Below are positions 33,101 through 45,591 of a DNA stretch of 64,000 nucleotides, one piece after another (positions within the stretch are counted from its first letter, which is position 1; each line of letters starts with the position of its first letter). The notes beneath the pieces were generated by a model that saw only the letters and a program-made list of their open reading frames with translations, ran no database searches and was not told the DNA's origin. The translations under genes were made by a program, and so were the position numbers. This DNA comes from Cichorium intybus (taxonomy: Eukaryota > Streptophyta > Magnoliopsida > Asterales > Asteraceae). Location of the stretch: positions 60,865,705 to 60,929,704 of the forward strand of contig CM042012.1 of NCBI GenBank assembly GCA_023525715.1. The letters run 5' to 3'.

Positions 33101-33302
33101 GGAGGCAAGACACCAGCAGTATGAGAAGGAATCAAGAGAAAGAGAGGCAAAAGTTGTTAAGCTCCTAGAATCACAACAACAGTGGATTAGTGGCGTGAGT
33201 GATCGGATGACTCAACTCACATCTCTCATGTCAATGATGGCCCATAACTTCATACCAGAGTTCAAGCACATGTCATCAAGAGTTCAAGAAGAGGAAGAAT
33301 AG
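30138..33302 (+). pseudogene. A2 gag-protease ORF1, degenerate
   Basis: N-terminal part from ATG 30138 has RTARRIRARRRS, then TAG 30330-30332 and a Gln/Pro-rich stretch to 30932. After a frame change, the gag core follows at 30938-31255 (RLFPFTLKDKAK). After another shift at 31255 it continues through the Q/N/G-rich region to the protease DLGAS (about 32578-32592) and GRLFLA. It ends in a coiled coil, stop TAG 33300-33302. TAG at 31768, 32037 and 32664 are CAG in A1. There is no pol behind the protease. Confidence 0.87.
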
Positions 33303-33315
33303 GAATAGGAATAGC

Positions 33316-33362
33316 ACGTCTGGCTGAAGACATTAAACTTAGCGCTTGTTGGGAGGCAACCT
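33316..33362 (+). promoter_or_regulatory. tandem stem-loops after A2 ORF1
   Basis: Counterpart of 2469-2516: CGTC-TGGCTGAA-GACA and GTTGGGAGGCAAC. The first stem has lost one pair. Confidence 0.45.
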
Positions 33363-33709
33363 ATTGTGTCATAGGTTAGGTTTTATATTAGGAAAATATA
33401 TCAATTTCTGCAGGTATTAGTGGTCCAAGGCAAGTGTGGGGTCGTGTGAAGAGTTTTTGAAATTTTAATGACCGCGCCGCGGTTTTCTCAATTGCGCGAC
33501 GCGGGATCGTAAACCAACCCGATGCGCAGGGGTTGATTTGGTGACACGCGCGCCGCAGGTTGTGCAATTGCACGACGCGGGAAACGATCAGTCGGTTTTC
33601 TTCTATATTAAGGTAAGCCGCGACACTATTCACACACACCACGACTCGGAGCTCTGATCGACGAAATTTTCTCGCGTTTTTTCTTGCTCATTTCGTTCCC
33701 GCTATCAAG
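33363..33709 (+). other. non-coding spacer before A2 ORF2
   Basis: Matches 2517-2875, including the CpG-rich paired words near 33473-33505 and 33546-33580, and ends at the splice donor. Confidence 0.5.
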
Positions 33710-34046
33710 GTACGCCATTCTAACTATCTATTACTCGTTAAAACTAGCGATTAGGTAGTTAATTTTAGTGATTTTTTCAAAAAGTTCTAAACTTAGAAAA
33801 CGCAAATGCTGACTCATAGGGTGTTTGTTTTGCCAAATAGAGACCCTAGATGAGTTAGTCGGCACGTAGGCTACCTTGTGGTGTATTTGGATTGAGTTTA
33901 AACAGGTTAAAACGCGATTTGGGTTTGGATTTTGCAAACAGCCGCTCGCTGCGACACGCCCTTGCTCTTGGGCCGCACCGCGGTGCGATGGGGAAGAAAG
34001 GACTAAAAATGCAAAAATTTTTGTGGCTATGTTTCTTTTTGTGCAG
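33710..34046 (+). other. candidate intron upstream of A2 ORF2
   Basis: Donor ATCAAG|GTACGC and acceptor CTTTTTGTGCAG|ATGATG, 337 nt, conserved with A1. Confidence 0.65.
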
Positions 34047-35055
34047 ATGATGTTCAGGCTAGACCACGATTTCCTTCAGTTTCTAGAGGGACCCGCCAGC
34101 TCAGTGGAGTACAGCTCGAGGAGAGACGCTTTGATTGGTCGCCGGGTTCTCGAGGCGACGGTCATCGATAGGGGTATTTTGAGGGATGCAGAGCTTTGGG
34201 TGCGATCAAGCCATTCTTACATCGCACCTGGACTCATGGGGAGGCTTCATTTACTTGCCAGGGCTGGGACAGGCTCATGGCCACTGAGGAGGATGTTGTC
34301 TACACCGAGCTGCTAAGCCGGATAGGCCTGGCAACGCAGAGGTTTGGGCACCATTGTCCAATATCTTTTATGAGGCGGGGACCTCCAGGGAGAGCCATCT
34401 CCGTGATCCACTCCACAGTCTCATGCACCGCATCGTCTCCACCTCCATCATGCAGCTGGAAGGGGGCGAGAAGGTGTCTAGCGAGGATATGACATTTCTT
34501 TGGGTCCTTCTCGACCCCTCCAGGTTCCTTCATCTCCCCTTCGCCCTAGCCGTTTCCTTATCCACCCGTTCGACGGGAGCATCCGCCAGCAGTCCATTGG
34601 CCCGGGGGTACTTCATCACCCGCCTGGCCCGTTCATACGGGATCCTCACTGCTCCCGTTGTCGCAACCTTGACTGCTTTACCTCCATCTCGCACCACAGC
34701 GCGAGCGTTGGAGAATATGGGGCTGATCGAGCAGCAGCGCCCAGGCCACTTTGTAAGGGCTGCCACTGAGGCACCCCAGGACCCCCAACCAGCTTACGCC
34801 CAGCCGGGCCGGAGACGACGGAGGCAGGCAGCACCTGTCGAGCCAGCACCGGCACCACAGCCTCAGCCACAGCAGTACGATCCATCCGCTCTCCACTGAT
34901 TGGAGGCTAGAGTCACCAGGATGGAGGACCAGCTAGAGTGGATCGGGGAGGTACTTATTCAGCTTATATCCGCACAGGGTCAGCGCCCCCGACCATTCCC
35001 AGCCAGAGCCCATGATCATGAGGCTAGACGTTCCAGGCCACCAGGTGGCGATTGA
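34047..35055 (+). pseudogene. A2 ORF2, internally deleted
   Basis: Starts at the ATG after the acceptor and ends at TGA 35053-35055. The N-terminal 90 codons are open past the place where A1 has TAA. About 190 bp between 34315 and 34320 are missing relative to A1 (3485-3677), which shifts the frame. TGA at 34897-34899 is CGA in A1. The Pro/Ala-rich tail and short coiled coil are kept. Confidence 0.75.
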
Positions 35056-36029
35056 TGTGCTTTTTCTTTCTTTCTTTTTTTTTTTGGAAAATATGAACTC
35101 AATCTATGACACTACTATCTTTATTTTTGTTTATATTTGTATGTTTGCGTTTAATGTTTTGTTGAGTCATGCATATTATACCAAATGGGGAGGAGTTATC
35201 TCAAACAAGTGTGGGGTCACTGTGCCTCCTCCACTTGTTTTGACCACCGGCGTGTTCACTGTAGCGCTACAACTTCGGAATATGAGATCAAGGATCTGTT
35301 TGTTTGCAATTATACCTGTGATACTGAGTACCAATCAAGCGATCTACTGTCCAAAGGGGTAACTCTTTCTCCCTTCTTCTAAAATAATTTTTGTACAACG
35401 GAGACGTTGTACGGTTTTAAGTGTGGGGTGTGGACAGTCGAAAGAGTAGTTTTTTGAAATTTTTGCGGAAAACAAGTAATTTTAAAATTTTTAGCAACTT
35501 TTTCAAATTTTTAATAAATTGCAATTTTGAAACGAATAGTTTGTGATTGTTGATAGAAGTAGTATTTTTCAAGAAATACTATATAGTTGTGATCATGCTA
35601 TTATTTAGTCAAATAAGTTGAGTTTTATGAGTTTAGAAGATTGAGTTGTTTTAAGATTGGAATTTAGGAGGGAAATGTCAATCTGTGGCCTTTGTTGTTC
35701 GAGCCGGTAGGACTAAAATGGGTGGGGCTTATGCACCTTGCCACCTAAGATCGTCTAGTCTGGGATGGTATTTCCGGAAGCTCGTTACACGGACAGCATC
35801 GAAAGTCATGGACAGTTCCTTAATGGCCTTTAGAATCTGAATGAGTAAGTACACTTCATTGTGGACCGAAAATTTGTAATCAAGGGTTCTCTATAAAGCC
35901 ATGAATTCCAAAGAACAATCCAATTATGTTTTCGCAAACTATTCCACTCTAACTCATAGGGCAATAACCTTTGAAACTGAACACATTCAAAAATTGTTTG
36001 AGTCTTTATTATAATTTGTTAAAAACTCT
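35056..36029 (+). other. A2 3' non-coding region
   Basis: Aligns with 4415-5387; no ORF or other feature recognised. Confidence 0.6.
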
Positions 36030-36067
36030 CTTGCTTGGGGACAAGCAAGGCACAAGTGTGGGGTGTT
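36030..36067 (+). promoter_or_regulatory. PPT hairpin and polypurine tract of A2
   Basis: CTTGCTT-GGGGAC-AAGCAAG (36030-36049), 7-bp stem, then AAGTGTGGGGTGTT. Confidence 0.65.
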
Positions 36068-37195
36068 TGACAACGCCTAGTGATATCAAGTATTTTAGGC
36101 ATTGTTGAGCCCTATTCTTAGAGAAATTATATCAGATATATCTTGGTATTCTCACTTTTCGTGCCAGGACTTGTTTGGAAGAAAAGAATGAAAACAGGGA
36201 CTAAAAGTGTGCAAATTGGAGAAGTTTGGAAAGGAATGAAAAATCAAGAAAATACCTACGCGCGCCACGGAAATCAACAATGCGCGACGCGGGTCCAAGG
36301 CGGCGGAACACATTCAAATGCCGAAAAAACGGGAAAGGATTAGTACGCGCGCCGCGGGATCCTTATTTGCGCGGCGCGGCTGCGGGAAATTTGCAACTAT
36401 AAATAAAGGCATTTCCAGCCGAAAACACTAGCAAAGACCGGGTGTAAAATCGACCTTGAAGTTCTTTGACTCCAAGATTTCGTTTCAGCAACTTCTCAAT
36501 TGGTATTTTATGTTTTAGAATTTAATTTCCTTTTAGTAGCAAGTAGCATTTGTAGCTAAAGTCTTTGGGAGTGACAACCACTGACTTTGAGCACTTTAGT
36601 TTTCTGTTTTATATCATTGGTTACTGTATTGGACCACTGGAATTTGGTTTTGGTTAATGAAAATCATTTGGTTACAATTATCTTAGTTTTTCGGTGTTTT
36701 CATGCTTGTGTTTGGTTTTGAATGATTGTGCTTGTTTAGATTGTGTTTGGATGTGTTTGAGACCTTGTTTGGGACTGTTTCCCTTGCTGAAATCAGTAGC
36801 CAACTAGGGTAGCTTTAGGTATTGAACTTTGGACTGTAACTGTTCAGTTGGACTGTAGCTATTGGTGTAGGTTATACCTTGTTTTTTTTGGATGTTTTGG
36901 ATGCCTTTGTTTGCTTCTGATTCAGAGATGTACTTCTGATTTCAGAAAGTAACTAGGTTTGTTTGAGTTGAGTTTAGCTTATGCTTGGCTTGACTTTGCT
37001 TGTTTATTGCTTTTGGATAATAGTAGTCAAGAACTTAGGAACTAGATCCTCCGACTGTAGCGTGACACTACAAGTTGGTAATCTGTCATCTGATCTGACC
37101 ACGAAGCACCTGCGGATCGACCCTGACTACCACTGTGCTAATGTGTGTGTTAGGTTTTTCTTTATTTTTGACCGCACGACTACCTAGGCGTGTCA
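36068..37195 (+). repeat. A2 3' LTR
   Basis: 1128 bp, intact, TGACAACGCC...GGCGTGTCA. It has the perfect pair CGCGCCGCG (36348-36356) and CGCGGCGCG (36370-36378), 20 bp before TATAAATA. Confidence 0.95.
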
Positions 37196-37200
37196 GGAGT

Positions 37201-38288
37201 ACACATCCCAACTAGTATCTTTTGTGTGTGTTATCAAATACTTTTCATGCATAATATTATGTGCAATGTGTTATATGATTACTACTTGTGCATTGCATGA
37301 AAATGAGTTTCTAAAGATGTTTTCAAATGAAGGTTATGATGATGTTTTGAAAGCTGCTTTGAGCATCCTATTTGTGCATTGCATTGCATATAGGATGGGA
37401 TTGACCGAGTGAATCTTATGACAAAGATGAAATGATTGTCCCGGATTTAGGGAAATCATGATTGTCCCGGATTTAGGGAAATCATGATTATCCCGGATTT
37501 AGGGAAATCAAGGGCAAAATGCCCAAAATGATATGTTTGTCCCAGATTTAGGGAAAACCGTTCCCGACAATAGGGAACTACATGAGGGAGTTGCTAACCC
37601 TCATGGGGCTAGTGTGATGGCCACTAGTCCTAGTTTTGCCTATACAGAGATCGAGTGGCATGCTTTGTGCGTGTCGTTCGTGACCTTAGGTAGGTGCCAT
37701 TGAGGTGGTTGGACTTTTATGAGATGGATGTGGGTTTGGGATAGTTGCATCATGCATTGCATTTGCATATCATAACTATCCATTTTTGAGTAAATCTTTA
37801 TGATGTCTTAAACAACTTTTAAAGTGTGTGTCAAAACTATTTTTGGAGGTTTGTCTATAGTGTGGTAGTTTACTGCCCACTCTGAATGGTCAACCTCGGG
37901 TAAGCTCACTAGGCATTTCAATTGCCTAACTTATTTTGATGTGCACTCAGGTTGAGAAGTTTAGATGACTTTAGAAGAGCTGGCGTTAGAAGGCCATGGT
38001 TTGTGTGGTTTCATTTGAGCTATGTAATGGTATTTGAATTGTTACAACCTCGCTCTTTTACAAACCAAGATGTTTTATCTAAAATGGGACCAAACGATGT
38101 TTTCCGCAACTTAAATCTAGATTATCATTCATTAAACCCCATGTGTTTTTAAATTGGTTTTGAAAGAAAATGACTTATTTGAAGATGTTGAAATTGAAGT
38201 TTTCACTAAAGAATGATTTTTGGAATAATGATGATAAACCATGGGTTAAAATGATGTTTTATGAAAAGCCTTAAGCGAGGGTGTTTCA
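37201..38288 (+). repeat. D LTR 2, right part
   Basis: Continues D LTR2 after the second GGAGT; ends GTGTTTCA. It has the longest version of the GTCCCGGATTTAGGG tandem repeat. Confidence 0.95.
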
Positions 38289-38291
38289 ATT

Positions 38292-38303
38292 TGGTATCAG
38301 AGC
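38292..38303 (+). promoter_or_regulatory. D primer binding site, second internal region
   Basis: TGGTATCAGAGC, 3 nt after LTR2. Confidence 0.9.
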
Positions 38304-39745
38304 ATGAATTTAAGTGAACTAGGTACTAGGAGTAGTGCTTAGACTTAAACTATGATGCTCTTAAGGATGTTTGACCTCTTAAGTAGTTGGCCTTTAAAAC
38401 TTAGTGGTAAATGCTTGCTTGTGATTTAGTTCCCAACCATTTAATTAGTGAATTCGGTTTGGCAAGAGGAATATTCTTGGCAAGAGGATGCATGCATGAG
38501 GATTCTTAAGTGGATATTAAGTGCAACCTTGAAGAATCTGGAGTACGTGGCAACATGAGGAGCAACTTAGTGTGAATGGCAACTTCTAAGGATGATAGAA
38601 GGCGAGTAAAGGGACAACTTATATTGGATGAAGCACGAAGCGTAGTAGGATTTCGAGGTGGTTGGCCTTGAGGAGTCGATTAAGGGATAAAGGGGTGTTA
38701 GAAGACTAGTGGAATTGTATTGTCAACTTTGGGCAAGCAAGGAGCATGATGAGCATGGTGTTAGTGAAGTGGATGGTAGGTGAAGACTTGGAGCTGTTGA
38801 AGAAATTCTTTGTCGTGACCCTTAAACCTTTCGTCGTTACCATTACCTTCTTTTAAGACCCATCCAACATCTTTTTAGTGTTCAAGTTGGTGACCTTGCC
38901 TTGGATCTAGAAGACTAAGTGTATGTAAGAGTAGCATGGTTTGCGCCTTAATACCTGAACTAGAGAAACCTTAATGTAAGACCCAAGAAGGACTTAGATC
39001 ATTTGATTCTTTGGTAGTTAGCAATGGCTTAGTGACCAATGGAACCTTATGAGAATAGTGATTTACTAATTCATGTTAGGGTGAAGAGACATGGATGCAT
39101 GATGAGACTAGAGGCCATAGGATCAAACCGTTAATCACCTTCGGGTATGTGAAGTAGTGAATAACCTACCATAATAAGAACTAAAGAATGACGTAAGGCC
39201 AATATTTTCAAAAGTATTGTTAAAAATTTGAGAAAATTTTTGTAAACAGTTTTGAACAAGTATATCTTACGCAATGCAAGACTTTTATAGAAATAAATGA
39301 CAAAGGGGCCATCATGAATCGGTAGGAATACCCAGGATTGATGATCTCTTTGGAATTTTGTTAATAAATTCAATGAAAATATATCCATAGATAAATTTAA
39401 AACTTTATTGTTTTATATAAAGTGTACGAATTCGAAAGTGTATTTCTTTTCACAAAGGTTGATTAAAATTTTCTCATAAAGAACGATCTCTTCAAAACAT
39501 TTATCACAAAGTTGAGTGTTCCAATCTTTTTGTAGAACAAGGGGTCGAGTGGAAAAAGATTCAAGTTTGATAATTCCATGCTTTAAAGGAAAACATTTTT
39601 GAAACGAAACCTGAGATAGGTAATTTTTGAAGTAAAAAAAATTATAAAGTGAAATTTATAATACTCTGAAATTTATAATATTTTAAAGCTAAAAACATGA
39701 ATAACCTTGGAGATTTTGTAAAGGGGTACTTAATTCCTTATCGGT
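38304..39745 (+). other. D internal region 2, non-coding
   Basis: Near-identical duplicate of 17250-18690; no coding potential seen. Confidence 0.8.
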
Positions 39746-39782
39746 GATTCCATGGACGGAATCCTTTTAAGGGATGGATAAT
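39746..39782 (+). promoter_or_regulatory. PPT hairpin and polypurine tract of D (copy 2)
   Basis: GATTCCA-TGGA-CGGAATC, with the loop-closing pair lost, then CTTTTAAGGGATGGATAAT. Confidence 0.6.
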
Positions 39783-42746
39783 TGTAACACCCGTGTTTTG
39801 GGCCTAGGAGTTTTGGGCTTAAACCTACAAATAAAATTTATTTTGTAAATAAAGAAAACAAATTAATAACTAAATTTAATATCTTGTTATATTTTATATG
39901 GTGAATAAATGAGCCAAATATAGTTTTAAAATCAAATTATAACCAAATGTGAGAAATTTTGTCATAAGGACTAAAAGTGTCAATTTGGCAAAACTTACCC
40001 TAAGTAAATTTGACTAGTCATGGATTTAGAAAATTTGAAGATATATTAAAGGAATTGAGGTGGAGTTTAAATTAGGTCTAATAACTCCTTGAATTTCATT
40101 AAGGACCTATATTGTGAAGAATTTTAGTGTAAGGGACCATTTGTGTCAATTTGGGAAACTAAGGGTTAGTGTTGACCTAGAGAATGACTCAAGTGAAATG
40201 AATATTTATATTGGGGGCATATGTATGAATATGAAGACTTCTAATGAGAATAATGGACTTTTGGGGTGTTGGTGAAAAATGACCAAACTATAGGGACTAG
40301 TTTTGCCAATTATGAAAGATATCAAGTTTTAGAGAAGGGTTTGCCCCATTTCAGCCTCATTCACGTGATTTGAGAGAGAGGAGGAGAGGAGATGGCGATT
40401 TTCTAAGAGTTATTGAGAGATTTGAGCTTGGATTTGATGATTCTTGCAAACCTTGAAGTGTCCTAGCAAACTAAGGTATAAACACTTCATCTTCTAGCTT
40501 TGAATTCGAATTAGGGTTTGGGGTTTTGACTCAATTCAAGATTTATGGTGGGATGAGGTTATTCCTATGATTCCCCAATGTTTATTTGATGTTTGTAAGT
40601 TTATTGGAGTCTACATTCAATCCGTAGATGCTCTAGATTCAATTGCTTGATTTGTTTGGGTGTTATGTACCCTAGATTTTGGGCATTTGATGAATAGTTG
40701 AAGAATCTAGAAATTAATGGATGATTATGGTACTTTTGGAGGAGGGGATTCATTTCTAATAATTCCCTAAGGATTCCAACCTTTGATTTGTAGTCTTAAA
40801 CCATGAATCACTAGAAAATGAGAATTGGGTGTTGAAATGGGTTTTATTCATGTAGATTATGATTGGATCTCTTGTTTAATGGATGTATGAATGAGTTTAA
40901 TGTATCAATTTGGATGTATAAGTGGAGTGAGGATCATTTCCTAATGATTCCATGGAATGGAAGAAGGAATCTCCTCTCGTAATCATCAATTGTAAGAATG
41001 GAATTGGGTATTCCATGGTTCAAGCTTATAGAGTGAAGTTGTGATCATGGCATGTAATTGATTCATTTGAAATGGTTTTGAATAGTTTAATTGAGTCTAA
41101 TGATGTGTATTTTGGGAAGGAATAATGTCCTTTTGATGTCCATGAGTTTTGGGAAGAATCGGAACTTGAATCGGGTAAAAAATGAGTGAAAATGACCAAA
41201 ATCGGAGCTGCACCAGGGCGTAACACGACCCGTGCTGTATAAGCACGACCCGTGTTGTCCTTACAGTGAGTTACACGACCCGTGTAACCCTTACACGACC
41301 CGTGTTGGCCTCTGTCTAGATTTTGGGCACTTGTTGGGTTTTGAGCTTTACGGTTTGGGCATTGGGTCCTTGTTTTAATGCCAATCTTTGGGAATGTTTT
41401 AACTAATATTTTCCTTATATTAGAGGGTCAAGGACTTTATTTTGGATTATGTATGATTGTTCCTTCTTAGTTCTAAAGAAGTAATTATATTGCGACTTTT
41501 AGATGAAACGAGTATGATATCTTCCGTTCTTGTATTGTAGGAAGGAGATATGTTGTAGTGACTTGGAGGTGAGACTAAGGACTTGAGCTAGCACTCAATT
41601 AAGAGGATGTGATGGATGAGATGAATGTCTAGGAGCGCCTCCAAATGCTTCAACCTTGTGTGGAGTTAGTGTTAACTCGTCAGTTGACCTTGGGTGAGTT
41701 TACCGAGAGTACACATCCCAACTAGTATCTTTTGTGTGTGTTATCAAATACTTTTCATGCATAATATTATGTGCAATGTGTTATATGATTACTACTTGTG
41801 CATTGCATGAAAATGAGTTTCTAAAGATGTTTTCAAATGAAGGTTATGATGATGTTTTGAAAGATGCTTTGAGCATCCTATTTCTGCATTGCATTGCATA
41901 TACGATGGGATTGACCGAGTGAACCTTATGACGAAGATGAAATGATTGTCCCGGATTTAGGGAAATCAAGGGCAAAATGCCCAAAATGAGATGTTTGTCC
42001 CGGATTTAGGGAAAACTGTTCCCGACAATAGGGAACCGCATGAGGGAGTTGCTAACCCTCATGGGGCTAGTGTGATGGCCACTAGTCCTAGTTTTGCCTA
42101 TACGGGGATCGAGTGGCATGCTTTGTGCGTGTCATTCGTGAACTTAGGTAGGTACCATTGAGGTGGTTGGACTTTTATGAGATGGACGTGGGTTTGGGAT
42201 AGTTGCATCATGCATTGCATTTGCATATCATAGCTATCCATTTTTGAGTAAATCTTTATGATGTCTTAAACAACTTTTAAAGTGTGTGTCAAAACTATTT
42301 TTGGAGGTTTGTCTCGAGTGTGGTAGTTTACTGCCCACTCTGAATGGGTCAACCTCGGGTAAGCTCACTAGGCATTTCAATTGCCTAACTTATTTTGATG
42401 TGTACTCAGGTTGAGAAGTTTAGATGACTTTAGAAGAGTTGGCGTTAGAAGGCCACGGTTTGTGTGGTTTCATCTGAGCAATGTAATGGTATTGAATTGT
42501 TACAACCTCGCTATTTTACAAACCAAGATGTTTTATCTAAAATGGGACCAAACGATGTTTTCCGCAACTTAAATCTAGATTATCATTCATTAAACCCCAT
42601 GTGTTTTTAAACTGGTTTTGAAAGAAAATGACTTATTTGAAGATGTTGAAATTGAAGTTTTCACTAAAGAATGATTTTTGGAATAATGATGATAAACCAT
42701 GGGTTAAAATTATGTTTTATGAAAAGCCTTAAGCGAGTGTGTTTCA
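39783..42746 (+). repeat. D LTR 3
   Basis: 2964 bp, TGTAACACCC...GTGTTTCA, followed by the right AGGAT at 42747-42751. It keeps the roughly 280-bp segment missing from LTR1. Confidence 0.95.
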
Positions 42747-42751
42747 AGGAT

Positions 42752-45591
42752 GTTGAAGTAGTAAGAGATTTTGCTGATGTTTTTCCTGACGATCTTCCCG
42801 GCTTACCACCAAATCGTTAATTAGAGTTTGTTATCGATTTAGTTCCGGGAGCGAAACCGATAGCTCGAGCACCCTATCGGTTGGGGCCGTCCGAGATAGA
42901 GGAGTTAAAGAAACAACTACAAGAAGTTTTAGATCGTGGTTTTATTCATCCAAGCTCGTCTCTGTGGGGTTTGCGATACTGTTTATTCGAAAGAAAGTTG
43001 GTTCCATGCATATGTGCATAGATTATCGCAAGTTAAACAAGATCACTGTGAAGAATCGTTATCCCCTACCAAGAATCGATGATCTGTTCGATCAATTGGA
43101 GGGAGCGATATATTTTTCGAAGATTGACTTGAGGTCGGGATATCATCAATTAAGAGTAAGAGAATCTGACGTCCCGAAAACAGCATTTCGCACCCGATAC
43201 AGTCATTATGAGTTTCTAGTAATGCCGTTCGGTTTAACGAATGCATCGGCGGCCTTTATGGATTTGATGAATCGAGCTTGTCATCCATTTTTAGACAAGT
43301 TCGTAATCGTGTTTATTGACGATATTTTAATTTATTCCAAGAGCTGGGATGAGCCCAAACAACATTTACAGTTGATTTTAAATCTTCTTCGCAAAGAAAA
43401 GTTGTATACAAAATTTTCAAAGTGCGAGTTTTGGTTGCAAGAGATTCAATTTCATGGTCATGTGATAAACAGAGAAGGCGTTAAAATAGATCCTGCCAAG
43501 ATAGAAGCAGTGATGAGTTGGGCACCACCCAAAAGTCTGACTGAGGTTCGGAGCTTTTTGGGACTAGCTGGCTATTATCGACGATTTGTTGAGAAATTTT
43601 CGAGTATTGCATTGCCCTTAACAAAGCTGACCAGAAAGACAGCAATGTTTATCTGGGCTGAAGCACAACAAGAGGCTTTTGAAAAACTGAGATGTGCGTT
43701 ATGTGAAGCCCCGGTGTTGGCATTGCCTCAAGGTGGAGAAGACTTTGTTTTCTTTACCGGTGCTTCACAAATTGGTCTTGGATGTGTACTAATGAAATGG
43801 GGTGAGTAATTGCGTTTGCATCTCGACAACTGAAGTCTCATGGGCAAATGTATCCGGTGCATGATCTGGAGTTATCCGCCATTGTTTTTGCACTGAAGAT
43901 TTTGCGACATTATCTTTACGGTGTGAAGTTCCAGGTATATTCAGATCATAAGAGTTTAAAGTATCTGTTTGATCAAAAAGAGTTGAATATGAGACAGCAC
44001 AGATGGATGGATCTTTTAAAAAATTATGAGTGTGAAATACTTTACCATCCTGGTAAAGCAAACGTAGTAGCAGACGCGTTAAGTCAAAAAGAACCACCTA
44101 TTCGAGTTGCTTCAGCTCGAATGGGAGTGGTTACTAAATTAACAGAGATGATTCAATGTGCCCAGAGAGAAGCCAATGATATGAAGAGTGAGAAAATGGT
44201 TGGCTATGTAGATAAACTAGTTGAAAATGCACAAGGAGTGAAGACTTTTCAGGGACGAGTATGGGTCCTAAGGCACGGAGAAACGAGACAGTTTTTACTT
44301 GAAGATGCACATTGTACACGGTATTCAATCCATCCAGGTACTACAAAGATGTATAAAAGTCTAAAGTCGTTTTACTGGTGGCCGGGAATGAAACGTGATG
44401 TTTGGAGATATGTGGAGAAGTGTCTGACTTGTTTACAAGTCAAGGCAAATCATCAGAGACCATACGGGTTAGTTCAACCACTACCTGTACCAATGAAAAA
44501 GTGGGATGAGATTTCTATGGACTTTATCACTAAATTACCAGGAAGTCCGCGAGGTTTCGATTCTATGGGTAATTATTGATAGGTTGACCAAATCAGCACA
44601 GTTTATTCCCATACGAGAAGATTATCAAGCATCCAAATTAGTAGAGATCTATGTTAGGGAGGTGATGAGACGACACGGAGTACCTACCTCGATAGTCTCC
44701 GATCGCGATAGTCGTTTCACTTCTCATTTTTGGCAAAGTTTTCAAAAACATTTGGGAACCAAAGCCTTAATGAGTACGGCTTATCATCCGCAGACTGATG
44801 GTCAAACCAATAGAACTATACAGACGTTAGAGGATATGCTTAGAGCTTCAGTGATTGATTTTGGAGGTAGCTGGGACGATCATCAACTTGTAGCTACATT
44901 TACGTATAACAATTCATATCATTCTAATATTCAGATGGCACCCTTCGAGGCGTTATATGGATCAATGTGTAGAACACCGTCATGCTGGTCAGAAACGGGA
45001 GAAAAGTCACTAGCGGGTCCCGAGATTATAACTGAAACTGAGGCAAAGATTAAAAGTATTCGTGAGCATATGAGAGTTGCTCAGCAGTGTCAAAAACAAT
45101 ACACAGATAAATGAAGGAAAACATTGGAGTTTCAAGGTGGAGATATGGTGATGTTAAAACTGTCTCACTGGAAGGGAATTATTCGTTTTGGTAAACGTAG
45201 CAAGCTAAGTCCACGGTTTATCAGACCTTTTCGTGTAATTCAACGAGTAGGAGCAGTAGCTTATAAACTCGAGCTTCCTGATGAGTTACGGGGAATTCAT
45301 AATGTGTTTCATATCTCACATCTTCGTAAGACTTTATACGATGAGTCGGCACGGGTTTCTTTGAAAGAAGTTCAGTTAGATCGTAAACTTCAATATCAAG
45401 AGCAACCTAAGAAAATTTTAGATAGAAAGATTAAGAAGTTATGGAACAAAGAAATTAGGATTGTGAAAGTGCAATGGAGAGATCACCGCGGTACAGATGT
45501 CACATGGGAACCTGAAGAAGAAATGCGATTCAAATACCGTTTTTGTTTCAAGAGATTCCGAGGACGAAATCTTTTGAAGGGGGAGATAACT
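42752..45591 (+). pseudogene. C pol: RT, RNase H, integrase, chromodomain
   Basis: Resumes C after D with VVRDFADVFPDDLPG. TAA stands in LPPNR-stop-LEF (about 42820), and a frameshift precedes 42964. RT keeps FSKIDLRSGYHQ and FIDDIL. In RNase H the first catalytic Asp is replaced (FTGAS for the usual CDAS), and a TAA follows at 43807-43809. Integrase keeps YWWPGMK, CLTC and SDRDSRF, but the Glu of DGQSERT is Asn (DGQTNRT). A stop splits it at 45112-45114. The last part (45124-45591) has the GPY/F remnant and a chromodomain-like WRDHRGTDVTWEPEEEM; its frame runs 51 nt into the LTR. Dead in several places. Confidence 0.92.
45554..45591 (+). promoter_or_regulatory. PPT hairpin and polypurine tract of C
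   Basis: GATTCCG-AGGA-CGAAATC with one C-A mismatch, followed by TTTTGAAGGGGGAGATAACT. Confidence 0.7.

Larger units (their letters stand above)
20659..37195 (+). mobile_element. Athila-like non-autonomous element A2 (complete, host of G)
   Basis: 5' LTR 20659-30014 (interrupted by G), Athila-type PBS, gag-protease pseudogene, ORF2 pseudogene, PPT, 3' LTR 36068-37195. Flanked by GGAGT. The first LTR bases read TCACAACGCC instead of TGACAACGCC, a point change at the terminal dinucleotide. Like A1 it lacks RT, RNase H and integrase. Confidence 0.93.
14462..42746 (+). mobile_element. LARD-like element D as tandem LTR-int-LTR-int-LTR
   Basis: Three LTRs (14462-17234, 18728-38288 interrupted, 39783-42746) alternate with two almost identical 1.49-kb internal regions (17235-18727 and 38289-39782), each with its own PBS and PPT. 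One AGGAT duplication flanks the whole set. No gag or pol is recognisable, so it is non-autonomous (large retrotransposon derivative type). A2 is inserted in the middle LTR. Strand follows PBS and PPT. Confidence 0.9.

Noticed and set aside
36427..37190. Possible leader intron in the Athila LTR (donor CAATTG|GTATTTTATG near 36502)
   Set aside because: No acceptor with branch and pyrimidine tract that I could defend.
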